A DNA stretch of 64,000 nt. It comes from Aurantiochytrium sp. KH105 (Eukaryota > Sar > Bigyra > Thraustochytrida > Thraustochytriidae). The notes below the pieces were generated by a model that made no database searches, was not told where the DNA came from, and saw only the letters and a list, made by a program, of their open reading frames with translations. The stretch's first letter is position 1, and every line of letters begins with the position of its first letter. The stretch is taken from assembly GCA_003116975.1 (NCBI GenBank), contig BGKB01000001.1:434001-498000 (forward strand), given 5' to 3'. The translations under genes and the position numbers were made by a program. Positions 17,798-27,172 of the stretch are shown here, piece by piece.

Positions 17798-20488
17798 ATG
17801 CGGAGACTGGGCGGCGGGTCCGGGCGCGGCGCCCGCGGAGGGGCCGTCGATGGCGGCGCAGCGGTGCGACATGGCGTGGACCCGTTGGACCCCATGGCGA
17901 CGGCCTCCTTTGAGGACGTCGCGGGCGAGGCGACGGCGGCGCGGGAGCTGGAGAAACGGCAGAACAGCATCGTCGTGACGCAAAAGATTAGGGACGAATG
18001 GATCAGAGACCAGCTCCGGTCTCGCAAGGATGAGTTCACCAAATACCACGACTTGAAGCTCTTTGTCACCACGTGGAATGTGAACGGCAAAAAGCCTAGC
18101 GAGTCCCTCGAGGCTCTTCTGAGCGTCGGCGGTGCGGAGCGGCCAGATATTTACGTTTGCGGTTTCCAAGAGCTAGTCGATCTTACAGCCGGCAATGTCG
18201 TCATGGACTCTGCCAGCAAGGACCGCACGTCAACCTGGGTCGATGCCATTGGCGCCACGCTCAAGCGCATGTACGGTGGAGAGGGCCTGCACTACAAGTT
18301 GCTAACAGCGCGGAACCTGGTCGGCGTCATGGTGTGCGTCTTTGTGAATCGAGCTCATGTGGCGCGCGTGCCGCAGCTCTCGGTTCAGACGGCAATCACA
18401 GCCACGGGAGTCATGGGTATGGGCAACAAGGGCGGCGTCAGTTTGCGCTTTCAGCTTTACGACACGACCTTTTGCTTTGTGTGCGCGCATCTTGCGGCGC
18501 ATCGGGAAGCCGTCGAGGCTCGCAACGCTGACTACCGCAACATTATGCTGAAAACCACCTTCAAAGACGATGCCCAGACACTCGTTCATCGAAGCGCGGA
18601 AGAGCGTCTTGCAGCGCCGTCGGACGCAACGACGATGCTGCCAGACGGCCACGGCGTCTACAATCGTGCCAACGACGGTGCTCTGGGCCCGGCGAGCGTA
18701 CGGGGCGGAGGCTTGGCGCCCGCAACGATGCCCGGCTTTGGGGCCGTTGGCCCCGACGACACGGACAGCGAGGCTGGTGAGACGAGTGCGGGCATGGGCG
18801 CAGGTGACGGAGGCTCTGGTAATACCGCAGGTGCGGGTGGGGAGGACGACATGCTCCAGCACAGCTCGCTCAACCTCGCACCCGTGCTCGCCGAGCAAAC
18901 CTTTAGCATTGCGGATCATGACTACGTATTTTGGTTGGGAGATTTTAATTATCGCATCGTCATGCCGCATAGCATTGATGAAGTCTTTCGGCATGTTGAT
19001 GCCAATGATCTGGCGTGGCTTCGCCGTAATGATCAGCTGCTGTTGGAGCAAGCAGCGGGGCGCACCTTTGTCGGCTTCAAAGAGGGCGAGATTGAGTTTT
19101 TGCCAACGTACAAGTTCCAGGCCGGAACGAACCAGTATGATCGCAGACCCGAGAAAAAAGTGCGCGCACCTGCCTTTTGCGATCGCATTCTTTGGCGCGA
19201 TGTGAACGGTGCCAGCGCGCGGATCCAGCAGTACGTGAGCTGCCCGACGCTGACAATCTCTGATCACAAACCCGTGATTGGGATTTTCGAAGCGCGCGTA
19301 AAGGAGGTTGTGCCATCTGATCGTACGAGAGTCTTTCAGGAAATCGTGCGGCAGCTCGATCGCTGGGAAAATGCAGAGCGCCCGCAGCTTCAGGTCGAGC
19401 CTCAGACCATCACCTTTGAAGGCGGTCTGCGTTACATGGAACGGCGCGAAGAGACGATTCTCCTCGCAAACACTTGCAATGTGCCAGTGACGTGGCGCTT
19501 TGTGCCGAATATGGAGGATCTCGCCATTTGCAAGCCGTGGCTTCGTCTGGATCCCGACTTTGGACTCATCCCTCCCGGAGAGCGGGCCGAGGTCCGCGTC
19601 ATCGCCCTCGTGGAGCACACGACGGCCCGCGCTGTGGCTGCAGGCGCTGACGATCTCGACGACATCTTGGTCTTGCGTCTCGAGGGCGGCCGTGACCACT
19701 TTGTTTGTGTTTCGTCTGCATTCGCACCCACGTGCTTTGGTGTCGACCTTGCGCGCCTTGCGCGCACGCACCACCCGTTTGCGGCGTCGGCAGACGATAT
19801 CAAAGTGTGCAGACTTGATCGAGAGGCACGTCTTGGGGCCGACAAGGCTGCGCAACCTTTGCGTCTGCCCAAGGAGCTCTGGTGGCTGTGCAACTTTTTG
19901 TGGAACTTTGATCTTCTCAAGGTCTCTCAGATCTTTGTCATGAGCGCTCGACTTGCGAATCCAGACAAGCTTCGTGCCGTGCGTCGCGCCATTGACGCTG
20001 GTCATGAGCTTGTTCCAGAGGACGAGGACGGCGCCAGCGTCACGGCAAGTCATGCCATGGCCCACGCTGTGGCCACCATCATTATCGAATTTTTGCAGGC
20101 CCTCCCGGAGCCCGTGGTCCCCTTTGCACTCTTTCCGCGATTTGACATGGAGAACCAGTCAATGGACGTTTGGGGTCGACGATTCCTCGATCAGCTGCCC
20201 CCCTTGAACCACAACGTCTTCATCTACATCATTACCTTTTTGCGCGAGATTGTCAAGTGTCGCCCGTACAACGACATCAAGCCATCGGATCTTGCCGCAG
20301 TCTTTGCCCACGTTCTTCTTCGTCCTGCTGAGGTGTTGGTCAAGCAAAAGGAGACCTCGGTGCAGGCAAATGTGCCTTTCGACCTTCCCAACTGGTTCAC
20401 AGGCGAGAAGAAGGAGTCCACGCTTCAGCACATGGCCGAAACCCTCATTCTGCACTTTATCAATGCCGACCGCGCCTTTCTCCTCTAG
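17798..20488 (+). CDS. Inositol polyphosphate 5-phosphatase, OCRL/INPP5B type (896 aa)
   Basis: Predicted to hydrolyse the 5-phosphate of PI(4,5)P2 and related lipids on endosomal, Golgi or ciliary membranes. The catalytic domain spans about residues 87-497, with WLGDFNYRI and PAFCDRILW as the two signature motifs and SDHKPV at the end; Phe replaces the usual Trp in the second motif. An insert of about 110 residues rich in Gly, Ala and Ser (about 265-375) splits the domain between AHLAAHREAVEARNADY and the FWLGDFNYR motif. An ASH domain follows (about 520-640). The C-terminus is a RhoGAP-like domain (about 690-890) that lacks the catalytic Arg finger, as in OCRL. A possible alternative start is the Met at residue 33 (MATASFED). 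Confidence 0.93.
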   Translation: MRRLGGGSGRGARGGAVDGGAAVRHGVDPLDPMATASFEDVAGEATAARELEKRQNSIVVTQKIRDEWIRDQLRSRKDEFTKYHDLKLFVTTWNVNGKKPSESLEALLSVGGAERPDIYVCGFQELVDLTAGNVVMDSASKDRTSTWVDAIGATLKRMYGGEGLHYKLLTARNLVGVMVCVFVNRAHVARVPQLSVQTAITATGVMGMGNKGGVSLRFQLYDTTFCFVCAHLAAHREAVEARNADYRNIMLKTTFKDDAQTLVHRSAEERLAAPSDATTMLPDGHGVYNRANDGALGPASVRGGGLAPATMPGFGAVGPDDTDSEAGETSAGMGAGDGGSGNTAGAGGEDDMLQHSSLNLAPVLAEQTFSIADHDYVFWLGDFNYRIVMPHSIDEVFRHVDANDLAWLRRNDQLLLEQAAGRTFVGFKEGEIEFLPTYKFQAGTNQYDRRPEKKVRAPAFCDRILWRDVNGASARIQQYVSCPTLTISDHKPVIGIFEARVKEVVPSDRTRVFQEIVRQLDRWENAERPQLQVEPQTITFEGGLRYMERREETILLANTCNVPVTWRFVPNMEDLAICKPWLRLDPDFGLIPPGERAEVRVIALVEHTTARAVAAGADDLDDILVLRLEGGRDHFVCVSSAFAPTCFGVDLARLARTHHPFAASADDIKVCRLDREARLGADKAAQPLRLPKELWWLCNFLWNFDLLKVSQIFVMSARLANPDKLRAVRRAIDAGHELVPEDEDGASVTASHAMAHAVATIIIEFLQALPEPVVPFALFPRFDMENQSMDVWGRRFLDQLPPLNHNVFIYIITFLREIVKCRPYNDIKPSDLAAVFAHVLLRPAEVLVKQKETSVQANVPFDLPNWFTGEKKESTLQHMAETLILHFINADRAFLL

Positions 20489-21128
20489 CCGCCTAAAAGA
20501 AGAGAGCATGCCATGACGAAAGCGATAAAAACGAAGAAAAATCGGCGTTTGTGTTTATCACGTTGTTTTTTGGTTCAAATAAAGAGCGTTTGGCGCTACA
20601 AAAGGCCTACAATCTCCACAACGGCGCGCAGCGCTCGCCGCGCTCCGCATCCTGTTCTGTTCCCTCTCCACACGTTCCACCTTCTCTTTCTCTTTCCCTT
20701 CCCCCTCACCTTCCCCCCCCCCCCCCCCCCCCCCCCAGATCGTCGGGACCGGTGCCCTTAAAGGCGAGCGACATGACCACGTGGTCGCGGGGCGGATCGG
20801 GCAGACCGGCGGTAAGCAGCGGCGCGGATGGAGCCCCCCCCAGCCGGGGCGCGGGCGACCACGTCATTCATTCTCCGCCTTTTCTTCGAGGCGCAAAGAG
20901 AGAGAGAGAGAGAAAAAGAAAGAAAGAAGCGGAAACTCTGAGCTCGCCAAGCGCGGCACAGCATACCTCGATCGCACGCACGCTCGCACGCATCGCCGCC
21001 GCCCGCGCTCGCGCGCGCAGCCCGGCAAGCCGCGGAAGGAGCGAGAAAACGGCGACAGATTGGACGCGCGCGCCGAGCTGCCGCGCAGGAGCGAGCGGTC
21101 GCCAGGGCCACGCACCAAGAGCAGAAGC
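20489..21128. other. Leader region of the bZIP gene with long pyrimidine tract
   Basis: No separate gene. A pyrimidine-rich stretch from about 20655 ends in 24 consecutive C (20713-20736) followed directly by AG, the layout of a splice acceptor, so a 5'UTR intron is possible. A purine GA tract lies at 20900-20930. The frame in front of the bZIP start is open for 116 codons but is Arg/Ser-rich and looks untranslated. Confidence 0.45.
20713..20736. repeat. Poly-C homopolymer (24 bp)
   Basis: An uninterrupted run of C followed by AG. Homopolymer length is prone to sequencing error. Confidence 0.9.
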
Positions 21129-22556
21129 ATGACCTCGCACGAGCCAGCGCCGCTCGCGTACGCGGGAGGCCAGAGCGAGGAGACCGTGGCGCAGAGGCAG
21201 AGCGCGGAGAGCGCGAGGCCGCAGGAGGAGGGAATGCAGGCGATGGAACACGGCGAGGACTGGCTGCAGACGCTGCTCGCGGACGAGAGCGAGAGCTTTG
21301 TTGCGAGTGCCTTTGCTGACGATCTCACAGGCACATACAGCGACTCGGAGGGATCCATGTCGACGTCGACGTCGCCCTTTGCCGATACAGACAACACCTT
21401 CTTGCTGGATGGATTTGACTTCCCGGACCCCAGCGCGCTCTCCGAAGACATTGGTTTGCCCAATATCCCACCTTTTGAGGAACTCAGCGCTGACCTTTCA
21501 CCAGAAATGCATGTGATGGACACACTTGCGCCGGCGCCAGAGTCTTCGTCCGCAGGTTTGCCATCTGCGAGGCCCGCGTTTACGTCTTTCTCAACCCAGC
21601 CGTCGTATCATAGTCCGGAAATGCCAGAAGCGCCGGCCCCACGGCGTTCAGCACCAGCCAGAACCGCGACGTCCATGATGGCAACACCAACGACAACGAC
21701 ATCATCATCACGGTCCGGAGCGCCCCGCTTCAAACGTAAACAAACGACCACTTCCGGTTCGGAATCTGGTCGATCGAAACGTCGGGCCAGCAGTGCTGCG
21801 AGCACGCGGTCGTCCGGCAGCTCGACCTCTGGGTACAGCTCGTCGGGCACCGCGGACAGCTCGACGTTTAGCGCCGGTGCACCCCCTTCTGCAGAGAAGG
21901 TGCGTCAGATGAAGCTAAAGAAGAAACGCGAGCGGAATCGCATTTTGGCCGCCGAGTCAAGGCAGCGTCGCAAGGATCACATGGAACTCCTCGAGAAGGA
22001 GAATGCAGCCCTGCGGTCGCGCGTGCAAGCACTCGAGGCCGAGGTCGCCTCGTTGCGCGGACATCCCCAATCTCACGCGCAGACGCTTACGCAGCACGAG
22101 AACAACTCCAACGCTGCGCGCGCACGTGCCAATGCTGTGACAATGCGCAGCACCAAGATGGGCGCAGCTGCCATGGCTGTGGCGACCTCGATGGTTGTTC
22201 TCACCGACTCTTCGGAAGCTTCTGCGTCGGGCGCCAGTTCCTGCGAGATGATCAGCTTCTGGGCGCTTGGCCTTGACCTTGTTTCGGGTTCTGGCGTCGA
22301 CCTCGATCGACTCTTTTTGCATTCCCTGATTCTCTTTGTCTGCCTCGCGCTCTCTCTTGCCGTTGTTGCATTGTACTACTTTCGCGTGCTTCGCCCCAAG
22401 GGTGATGAGCTTTGCGCTGTCAAGCAGCCCGAGACCACCAACGACGCCAAGTTGCCCTTTTACACGAAACACCGCGCGCGCTACACTGCGTTCGACGCAA
22501 GCTCCTCATGCCTTTCATCTCGTGCCTGGACCTCGTCCACGTTGCGTGCTCGATGA
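21129..22556 (+). CDS. bZIP transcription factor with a C-terminal transmembrane segment (475 aa)
   Basis: Predicted DNA-binding regulator held on a membrane until cleaved. The N-terminal half is acidic and Ser/Pro-rich (activation-domain-like). The basic region at about residues 259-285 contains N-R-I-L-A-A-E-S-R-Q-R-R-K, the N-x7-R signature, and is followed by a short leucine zipper (LLEKENAALRSRVQALEAEV). About 80 residues later a single hydrophobic segment (about 391-418, FLHSLILFVCLALSLAVVALYY) is followed by a basic tail of about 55 residues. This order matches ATF6/CREB3-type ER-anchored bZIP factors of the unfolded-protein response; that role is inference. The ATG at 21129 was chosen over an open, low-quality upstream extension. 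Confidence 0.85.
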   Translation: MTSHEPAPLAYAGGQSEETVAQRQSAESARPQEEGMQAMEHGEDWLQTLLADESESFVASAFADDLTGTYSDSEGSMSTSTSPFADTDNTFLLDGFDFPDPSALSEDIGLPNIPPFEELSADLSPEMHVMDTLAPAPESSSAGLPSARPAFTSFSTQPSYHSPEMPEAPAPRRSAPARTATSMMATPTTTTSSSRSGAPRFKRKQTTTSGSESGRSKRRASSAASTRSSGSSTSGYSSSGTADSSTFSAGAPPSAEKVRQMKLKKKRERNRILAAESRQRRKDHMELLEKENAALRSRVQALEAEVASLRGHPQSHAQTLTQHENNSNAARARANAVTMRSTKMGAAAMAVATSMVVLTDSSEASASGASSCEMISFWALGLDLVSGSGVDLDRLFLHSLILFVCLALSLAVVALYYFRVLRPKGDELCAVKQPETTNDAKLPFYTKHRARYTAFDASSSCLSSRAWTSSTLRAR

Positions 22557-23261
22557 GAATAGCACTCTTCGTCACCTCTATCATTAGAAGAAGAAGCATC
22601 CCATCACTCTTCTGACTCACATGCCAACCCCCAATGAAACAAACCCTGTAAAATCGTGAAATACAAACTCTCTGAAAATGATCATGAATCACAAACCTTC
22701 CGACGTACGTACGTCTTTGCATTTTTTCCCCTTTTCCCCCTTTTTCATTGGATGAAGAGCATCCTTTCCTCGAGATCATCTCCTTTCCAAGAACCAGTCA
22801 TTCCACGTGCTTCACGAGTGGCAAAGTAAGCGTGCGCGCCAAGATGGTGTGGTGTACGTACAAGCTCTCACCATGTAGCCTCCACCGTGGCCTCGTCCAA
22901 AAAGAGTATAACCTTCCACCTTGGAAGGAACTATCTATCAGTGGTGGATCGATGGCTCGTGGAAGACTACGACGTTTGGCGGCGATTCTCGACACCAGAC
23001 CTGAATCGAGGAAGTCTTCTCAAACGAGCTGCCACTCGCGCTGCGCGCGGGAAAGAAAGAGGGCGAGCGGCGTGTTCGTACGTACGCAGGGAGGCACGCG
23101 GGAGCAGGCAGCGCAGGCAGGGCCGGGATCGCGGTGCGTCTGACACCCTGGAAGGCAGGCCGAAGCTCGATACGATCGAGCCCCGAAGAAACGTACGCCG
23201 AGCGCACGCACGCGACAAGACACGCGGAGGAGCAGAGCAGGTCTTGCGGGCTGCAGGGGGA
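22557..23261. other. Intergenic region before the two-pass membrane protein
   Basis: No gene is supported. The first part is AT-rich with T/C tracts (about 22720-22745), consistent with a 3' flank. The second part is open in the frame of the next gene back to 22887 but is Arg-rich and lacks motifs, so it is treated as leader. Confidence 0.45.
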
Positions 23262-24011
23262 ATGTCGCGCACATTGCGAACCGACATCTTTCCGGTAGGA
23301 GGAGACGATGATGAGAGGGAGAGAGATCAAGAGGGTCTCGTGATCATTTTCCAGCGCCGAAAAGCCGAAACGCGATACCCGGAGCAGGTGAAAGCTGTGC
23401 AGGAAGGTTGCTCGGCAATTGGACTTCAGGCTTTTGAGTGGAATGACTTCTTTGCGCAATACATTCGCACGGAGGGCGAGAGCCGCCTTCTCGGTCCTCC
23501 AGACTCGCTGATGAGAGAAATTTCCATGCGAGAGCTCTTGCAAATTTTGTCTGACTGTGGCCGTGACGTAGCCTTTGCCGGCGCGGCCGAGCGCAACCTC
23601 TTTATCACGGTTGCGCTCGTTCACGCAATGCTGACAATGGTTGTGCTCACATTCTTTCAAACGATCCCACATTTTATCCTGTGGAACATTCTGGATCTCG
23701 TTGTTCTGCTAATTCTTTTCCTTTTTCTACTCGAGATTTACAATTGCAAAAAGTACAACAAACCCTTTCAGATGTCACTTTCAGGACCAGCACGTCGGTA
23801 TCGTAATGCCATTGAAGAGCGTCTGGCGAATGCAAATGCTAGGTATCCCAAGCTTCTCTTTGAGTATGAATGGAACTGGATACAGCTCAGTCTGGGACGC
23901 ATGGAAGTTGTCGCCGTACGATCGCGTGAGAGCATTGGCGACGGCGATGGCGACGTGGCTACTACGGACACCGACGCGCCTGACCAGCAATCGTTCCTTG
24001 ATCAGGTGTAG
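23262..24011 (+). CDS. Two-pass membrane protein of unknown function (249 aa)
   Basis: I do not recognise this family. The protein starts MSRTLRTDIFPVGG, has a soluble N-terminal region of about 110 residues, two close hydrophobic segments (about 114-134 and 139-161; the second is LDLVVLLILFLFLLEIYNC), and a soluble C-terminal region with W-N-W-I-Q-L-S-L-G-R-M-E. Both ends are expected on the same side of the membrane. No signal peptide is seen. The longer frame from 22887 adds 125 Arg-rich residues and is less likely. It lies between the bZIP and RING genes on the same strand, each with its own spacer. Confidence 0.7.
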   Translation: MSRTLRTDIFPVGGDDDERERDQEGLVIIFQRRKAETRYPEQVKAVQEGCSAIGLQAFEWNDFFAQYIRTEGESRLLGPPDSLMREISMRELLQILSDCGRDVAFAGAAERNLFITVALVHAMLTMVVLTFFQTIPHFILWNILDLVVLLILFLFLLEIYNCKKYNKPFQMSLSGPARRYRNAIEERLANANARYPKLLFEYEWNWIQLSLGRMEVVAVRSRESIGDGDGDVATTDTDAPDQQSFLDQV

Positions 24012-24661
24012 TACGATAACCTGCCTTGTCTGAAAATGATGTAGCAAACAGTTCGTTGAATTTCACAAAAATAAAAAATGTACGTAGTAGGTATTGCATG
24101 ATTTTGATTCGGTCATGCGTTGAAGCCATGAGTCAAGTAGCTTTCTTCCTGTTCGAGGGACTTGTGTTGAATTGTAAGAAAATTTTAAGAGAAGAACACG
24201 TCGCACCCTACGTCGATATGCACACAGCTGCTGTCTCAGCTTTCAACTTTAGCCTTTAATTTTCGAGCTGGGAAACGCACGTGCACAGGCACGCAAGCAA
24301 ACGAGAACCATTCACTGTCCAAAGTCGCACTACATTCGCAGACAGCAAGGCAGGCAAACTTGGCCCATCGATGATCTTCAATACTACTGTGAAGGTTACA
24401 GAAGTTCTTCGCACTTAACGACCGTCTTTGGTCGACGACGAGAAAACAAACGGCGACGAGAGGACTCTCTCTCTCGTCCCCTCTCCCGCGCGCGGGGGGT
24501 GGGGGGTTGGTTACCGTCCGAGCCAAAGGGCAATCGACGTCCGGCAAAAGCAACACGTAGACGTGGGCGCGGTGGCGGCGAGTCCAGTCCCAGCTTTGTT
24601 TGTGCAACCTCGACACCATTGATCGCTCCACACCGTCGACACCCTCATTCCGGGACCGACC
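24012..24661. other. Intergenic region upstream of the RING gene
   Basis: No coding potential is recognised. AT-rich on the left and GC-rich on the right, with a G-rich GGGGGGTGGGGGG-like block near 24494-24508 about 150 bp before the RING start. Confidence 0.5.
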
Positions 24662-26107
24662 ATGTCTCGTCGTGGACAAAAGCTCGCCCTTCTTGCACAA
24701 AGTGGCAGCGGCAACGGCAGCGGAGCAGGGCCGAGCACAAGCAGACAACAAAAGTCGGATTCTCCGTCCATCAACACTCTAGCGCAGACTTCGACGGCGA
24801 CGCAGGTGTCAAGTGGCAAAGATGCACGCTGCTCGTCCTCAATGACTATCGGCAGCAGAAGAAACCTCGTCAAGACAAGTCCTGTGCGAAGCACGTCGCG
24901 CAGTCCAATTCGAGGGCTACAGAGCGGTCGCGGAGCGTCAAAGGGCGCGGCGGCCAGTCTTCGCAACTCATTTCGGGGGAATTTGCTTGCTTCGCCCTCT
25001 GGACGAGGCAATACAGCGCGCAAGAGACCTGCGCCCGGCTCAACGTCAGCGATCAAGTCTGCCATTTCCTCTGAGGCAAATCTTGCCCAGCAAATCCGCT
25101 CGCGACCGCGGACCTTGTCAACGTGGCCGAGCGCTGCTGATCACGACGTGTCGATGGACTCGATCGAGTCTGTGTGGAGCCGCAACAGCGACTTCGAGGG
25201 GCGCGGTCGAAGAGCGGACCACATGTCTGTCTTTGATTTCGGTGACCCCTGCAATAGCAACCATAGCAGTAGCAGCATGCGCTTCTTGCTCAAGCGAACG
25301 ACGAGCGGCGGCGGAAGTGCGCACAGGGAAGAGTTTGAAAACACGCACAGTGACAATGTTGATGGTATGGACCCTGTCGACGGCACCGACCCATCGTCCC
25401 GCGAAGAGGTTTCTCGAGACGCGCTCGCGAAACTTGCCCCATCTGTGCCGCACATGTCTGAGAAAGAGTTTCGTGCGCAGGATGCAAAGCTCGTCGAGGA
25501 TGCAGAAGCAGAACGCAATGCAGCGGTAAAGGACATGAGCGCGCGCTTCTGCGAAGGCTTTGAAGCCGAGTGGGCCTTGCAGCGTCAGCGCATGGATGCA
25601 GCATGTACAACAATGCTTCGTGGGCTGGATGAGCAGCTTGCTGAAGAAAAAGGTCGTGAGGATCTGGCCAGGAGCACCTGGGAATTTCAGATGCGCAAGG
25701 CTGCGAAAGAGGATGCGCGCTTGATGGATAATTTGCAAGCGACACAAGACGAGAGCAAGCTCTGTGATGCACAACTTGCTCGTTTTCACAGCTCGGCACA
25801 GGACCTTGCCTCTACTGCGGACAGCGATGAGCTGCAGCAGCTCATGGCCACGCTGCTTCACACCGCGCGTTTGGTTCGGCGCGAAAAGGACACCCGCATG
25901 AACGATCAGCTCTCCGCGCTGGCTGATGTCGTCAAGTGCGTCATTTGTCAGGATCATGCTCGCTCCGTCGTTTTCATGCCTTGCAGACACATGTGCGTCT
26001 GTCCTTCGTGTCGCAAGCAGCTCCAACGCAACGAGTGCCCTATGTGTCGCGCGCGTATTGAGTCATCCGTCAATGTGGTTCTCAATGAAGGCTCGATTCG
26101 GAATTGA
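24662..26107 (+). CDS. RING-finger E3 ubiquitin ligase-like protein (481 aa)
   Basis: Predicted ubiquitin ligase. The C-terminus (about residues 424-465) is a C3HC4 RING of the MGRN/IAP subtype: CVICQDHARSVVFMPCRHMC, then C-x2-C and CPMCR. The N-terminal 250 residues are Ser/Gly/Arg-rich and probably disordered. A coiled coil lies at about 275-380 (EAERNAAVKDMSARFCEGF and onward). The ATG is followed by SRRGQKLALL and is the first in the frame. Substrate is unknown. Confidence 0.88.
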   Translation: MSRRGQKLALLAQSGSGNGSGAGPSTSRQQKSDSPSINTLAQTSTATQVSSGKDARCSSSMTIGSRRNLVKTSPVRSTSRSPIRGLQSGRGASKGAAASLRNSFRGNLLASPSGRGNTARKRPAPGSTSAIKSAISSEANLAQQIRSRPRTLSTWPSAADHDVSMDSIESVWSRNSDFEGRGRRADHMSVFDFGDPCNSNHSSSSMRFLLKRTTSGGGSAHREEFENTHSDNVDGMDPVDGTDPSSREEVSRDALAKLAPSVPHMSEKEFRAQDAKLVEDAEAERNAAVKDMSARFCEGFEAEWALQRQRMDAACTTMLRGLDEQLAEEKGREDLARSTWEFQMRKAAKEDARLMDNLQATQDESKLCDAQLARFHSSAQDLASTADSDELQQLMATLLHTARLVRREKDTRMNDQLSALADVVKCVICQDHARSVVFMPCRHMCVCPSCRKQLQRNECPMCRARIESSVNVVLNEGSIRN

Positions 26108-26374
26108 GGATCTATAGCCTTTAATCCGGAATTGAGGACCTCATTTCCGTCTGGATGTGTGTACAGAGAAGGTGGTGCTGCGCGAAACAACTATGATCAT
26201 TTTGGTTGCAAAGGAGACATGGAGGACTTCAATTTCGCCTGTATGCGATGTACGAAACAAAAAGGATTAATTTGCAAGTCGTGCCTTACCAAGAGTGCTT
26301 TGACAGAAAATTCTAAAAACCGAAATGGAACACAAAGGAGGTAGTCTAATAACAATAACAACAAAAATAAAAGT

Positions 26375-27172
26375 TCAAAGACCATGTGAGGTCTGATCGT
26401 GACCACACACGCAAAACTCGTCCGATGCCGGGGCCTGCTGAAAGGCAGCGCACGTGCAAGTTGTACACCTCGCGACAGAACGACGTCGAGCTTTGGGATT
26501 GTCTGAAGCTACGAGCACCGGTAATCGGTCCGGGTCGTCTTCATCCTCTTGCGTGAAGAGCTCGCGGACCTTGCGAAGGGAAAGGCGAACTTTTTCGCTA
26601 GTTGTCAGAGGTTTGATAGACTTGACAATCGTATACTTTTCCTTGAGTTGCATGTACGCCTCGACAAGAGAGCGGTAGGCGTGCAAGAGCTTGTCAAAGC
26701 GAGTCACAAGCTCGCGCTTCTCAGCTGCAACTCGCGCGTGTTTCTCGACAGCCTTTTTCAATGCAAGGTCAGCGTCGATTCGCCCAATCCGTTGTTTGCC
26801 ATGTTTGGCCTCAATGGTCTCTAGACGTTGCTGCAGCTGCGAGACGAGCAAGTCCGCTGCACGGCGCGCTTTTCTCTCCTTGTCAATTTCTTCGCGCAGC
26901 AATCGTAGCTGGTTCTCGAGCACTGCGCGTTCTTTCCTTTTGCGCTCGTCGGCATGTTCTCGAACTTGCGCCAATGTGGCGCGCTCGTACGCGATTGTCC
27001 CAACGATGTCTCTGTGGACTGCATCTTTATCAAGTGCGAGCTTGGCTGTCATCGAGTCGAGTCTGTACTGGTCCAGCGCGCGAGACTCCATGCCACGGTG
27101 CATCCCGCCTCCATCATATCCAGCAAAAGCTCGGCTCTCTTTGAGCGACCCATGCTCGCCGCGACCAAGCAT
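26375..27172 (-). CDS. Coiled-coil protein with a C-terminal Cys/His zinc motif (265 aa)
   Basis: Function unknown. Residues about 30-200 form a nearly continuous coiled coil (for example LENQLRLLREEIDKERKARR). The last 32 residues carry C-x2-C-x-C-x2-F ... F-C-V-C-G-H-D-Q-T-S-H, a compact Cys/His arrangement that should bind one or two zinc ions. The first ATG of the frame is at 27172; four further upstream codons lack ATG. It converges with the RING gene, with 267 bp between the two stops. Confidence 0.8.
   Translation of the reverse strand: MLGRGEHGSLKESRAFAGYDGGGMHRGMESRALDQYRLDSMTAKLALDKDAVHRDIVGTIAYERATLAQVREHADERKRKERAVLENQLRLLREEIDKERKARRAADLLVSQLQQRLETIEAKHGKQRIGRIDADLALKKAVEKHARVAAEKRELVTRFDKLLHAYRSLVEAYMQLKEKYTIVKSIKPLTTSEKVRLSLRKVRELFTQEDEDDPDRLPVLVASDNPKARRRSVARCTTCTCAAFQQAPASDEFCVCGHDQTSHGL

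Noticed and set aside
18302..20065. 587-codon minus-strand frame opposite the 5-phosphatase gene
   Set aside because: Complementary shadow; the plus strand carries catalytic motifs and the minus frame has none.
20781..21128. N-terminal extension of the bZIP protein
   Set aside because: Open frame, but low-complexity Arg-rich sequence; the ATG at 21129 gives a better protein start.
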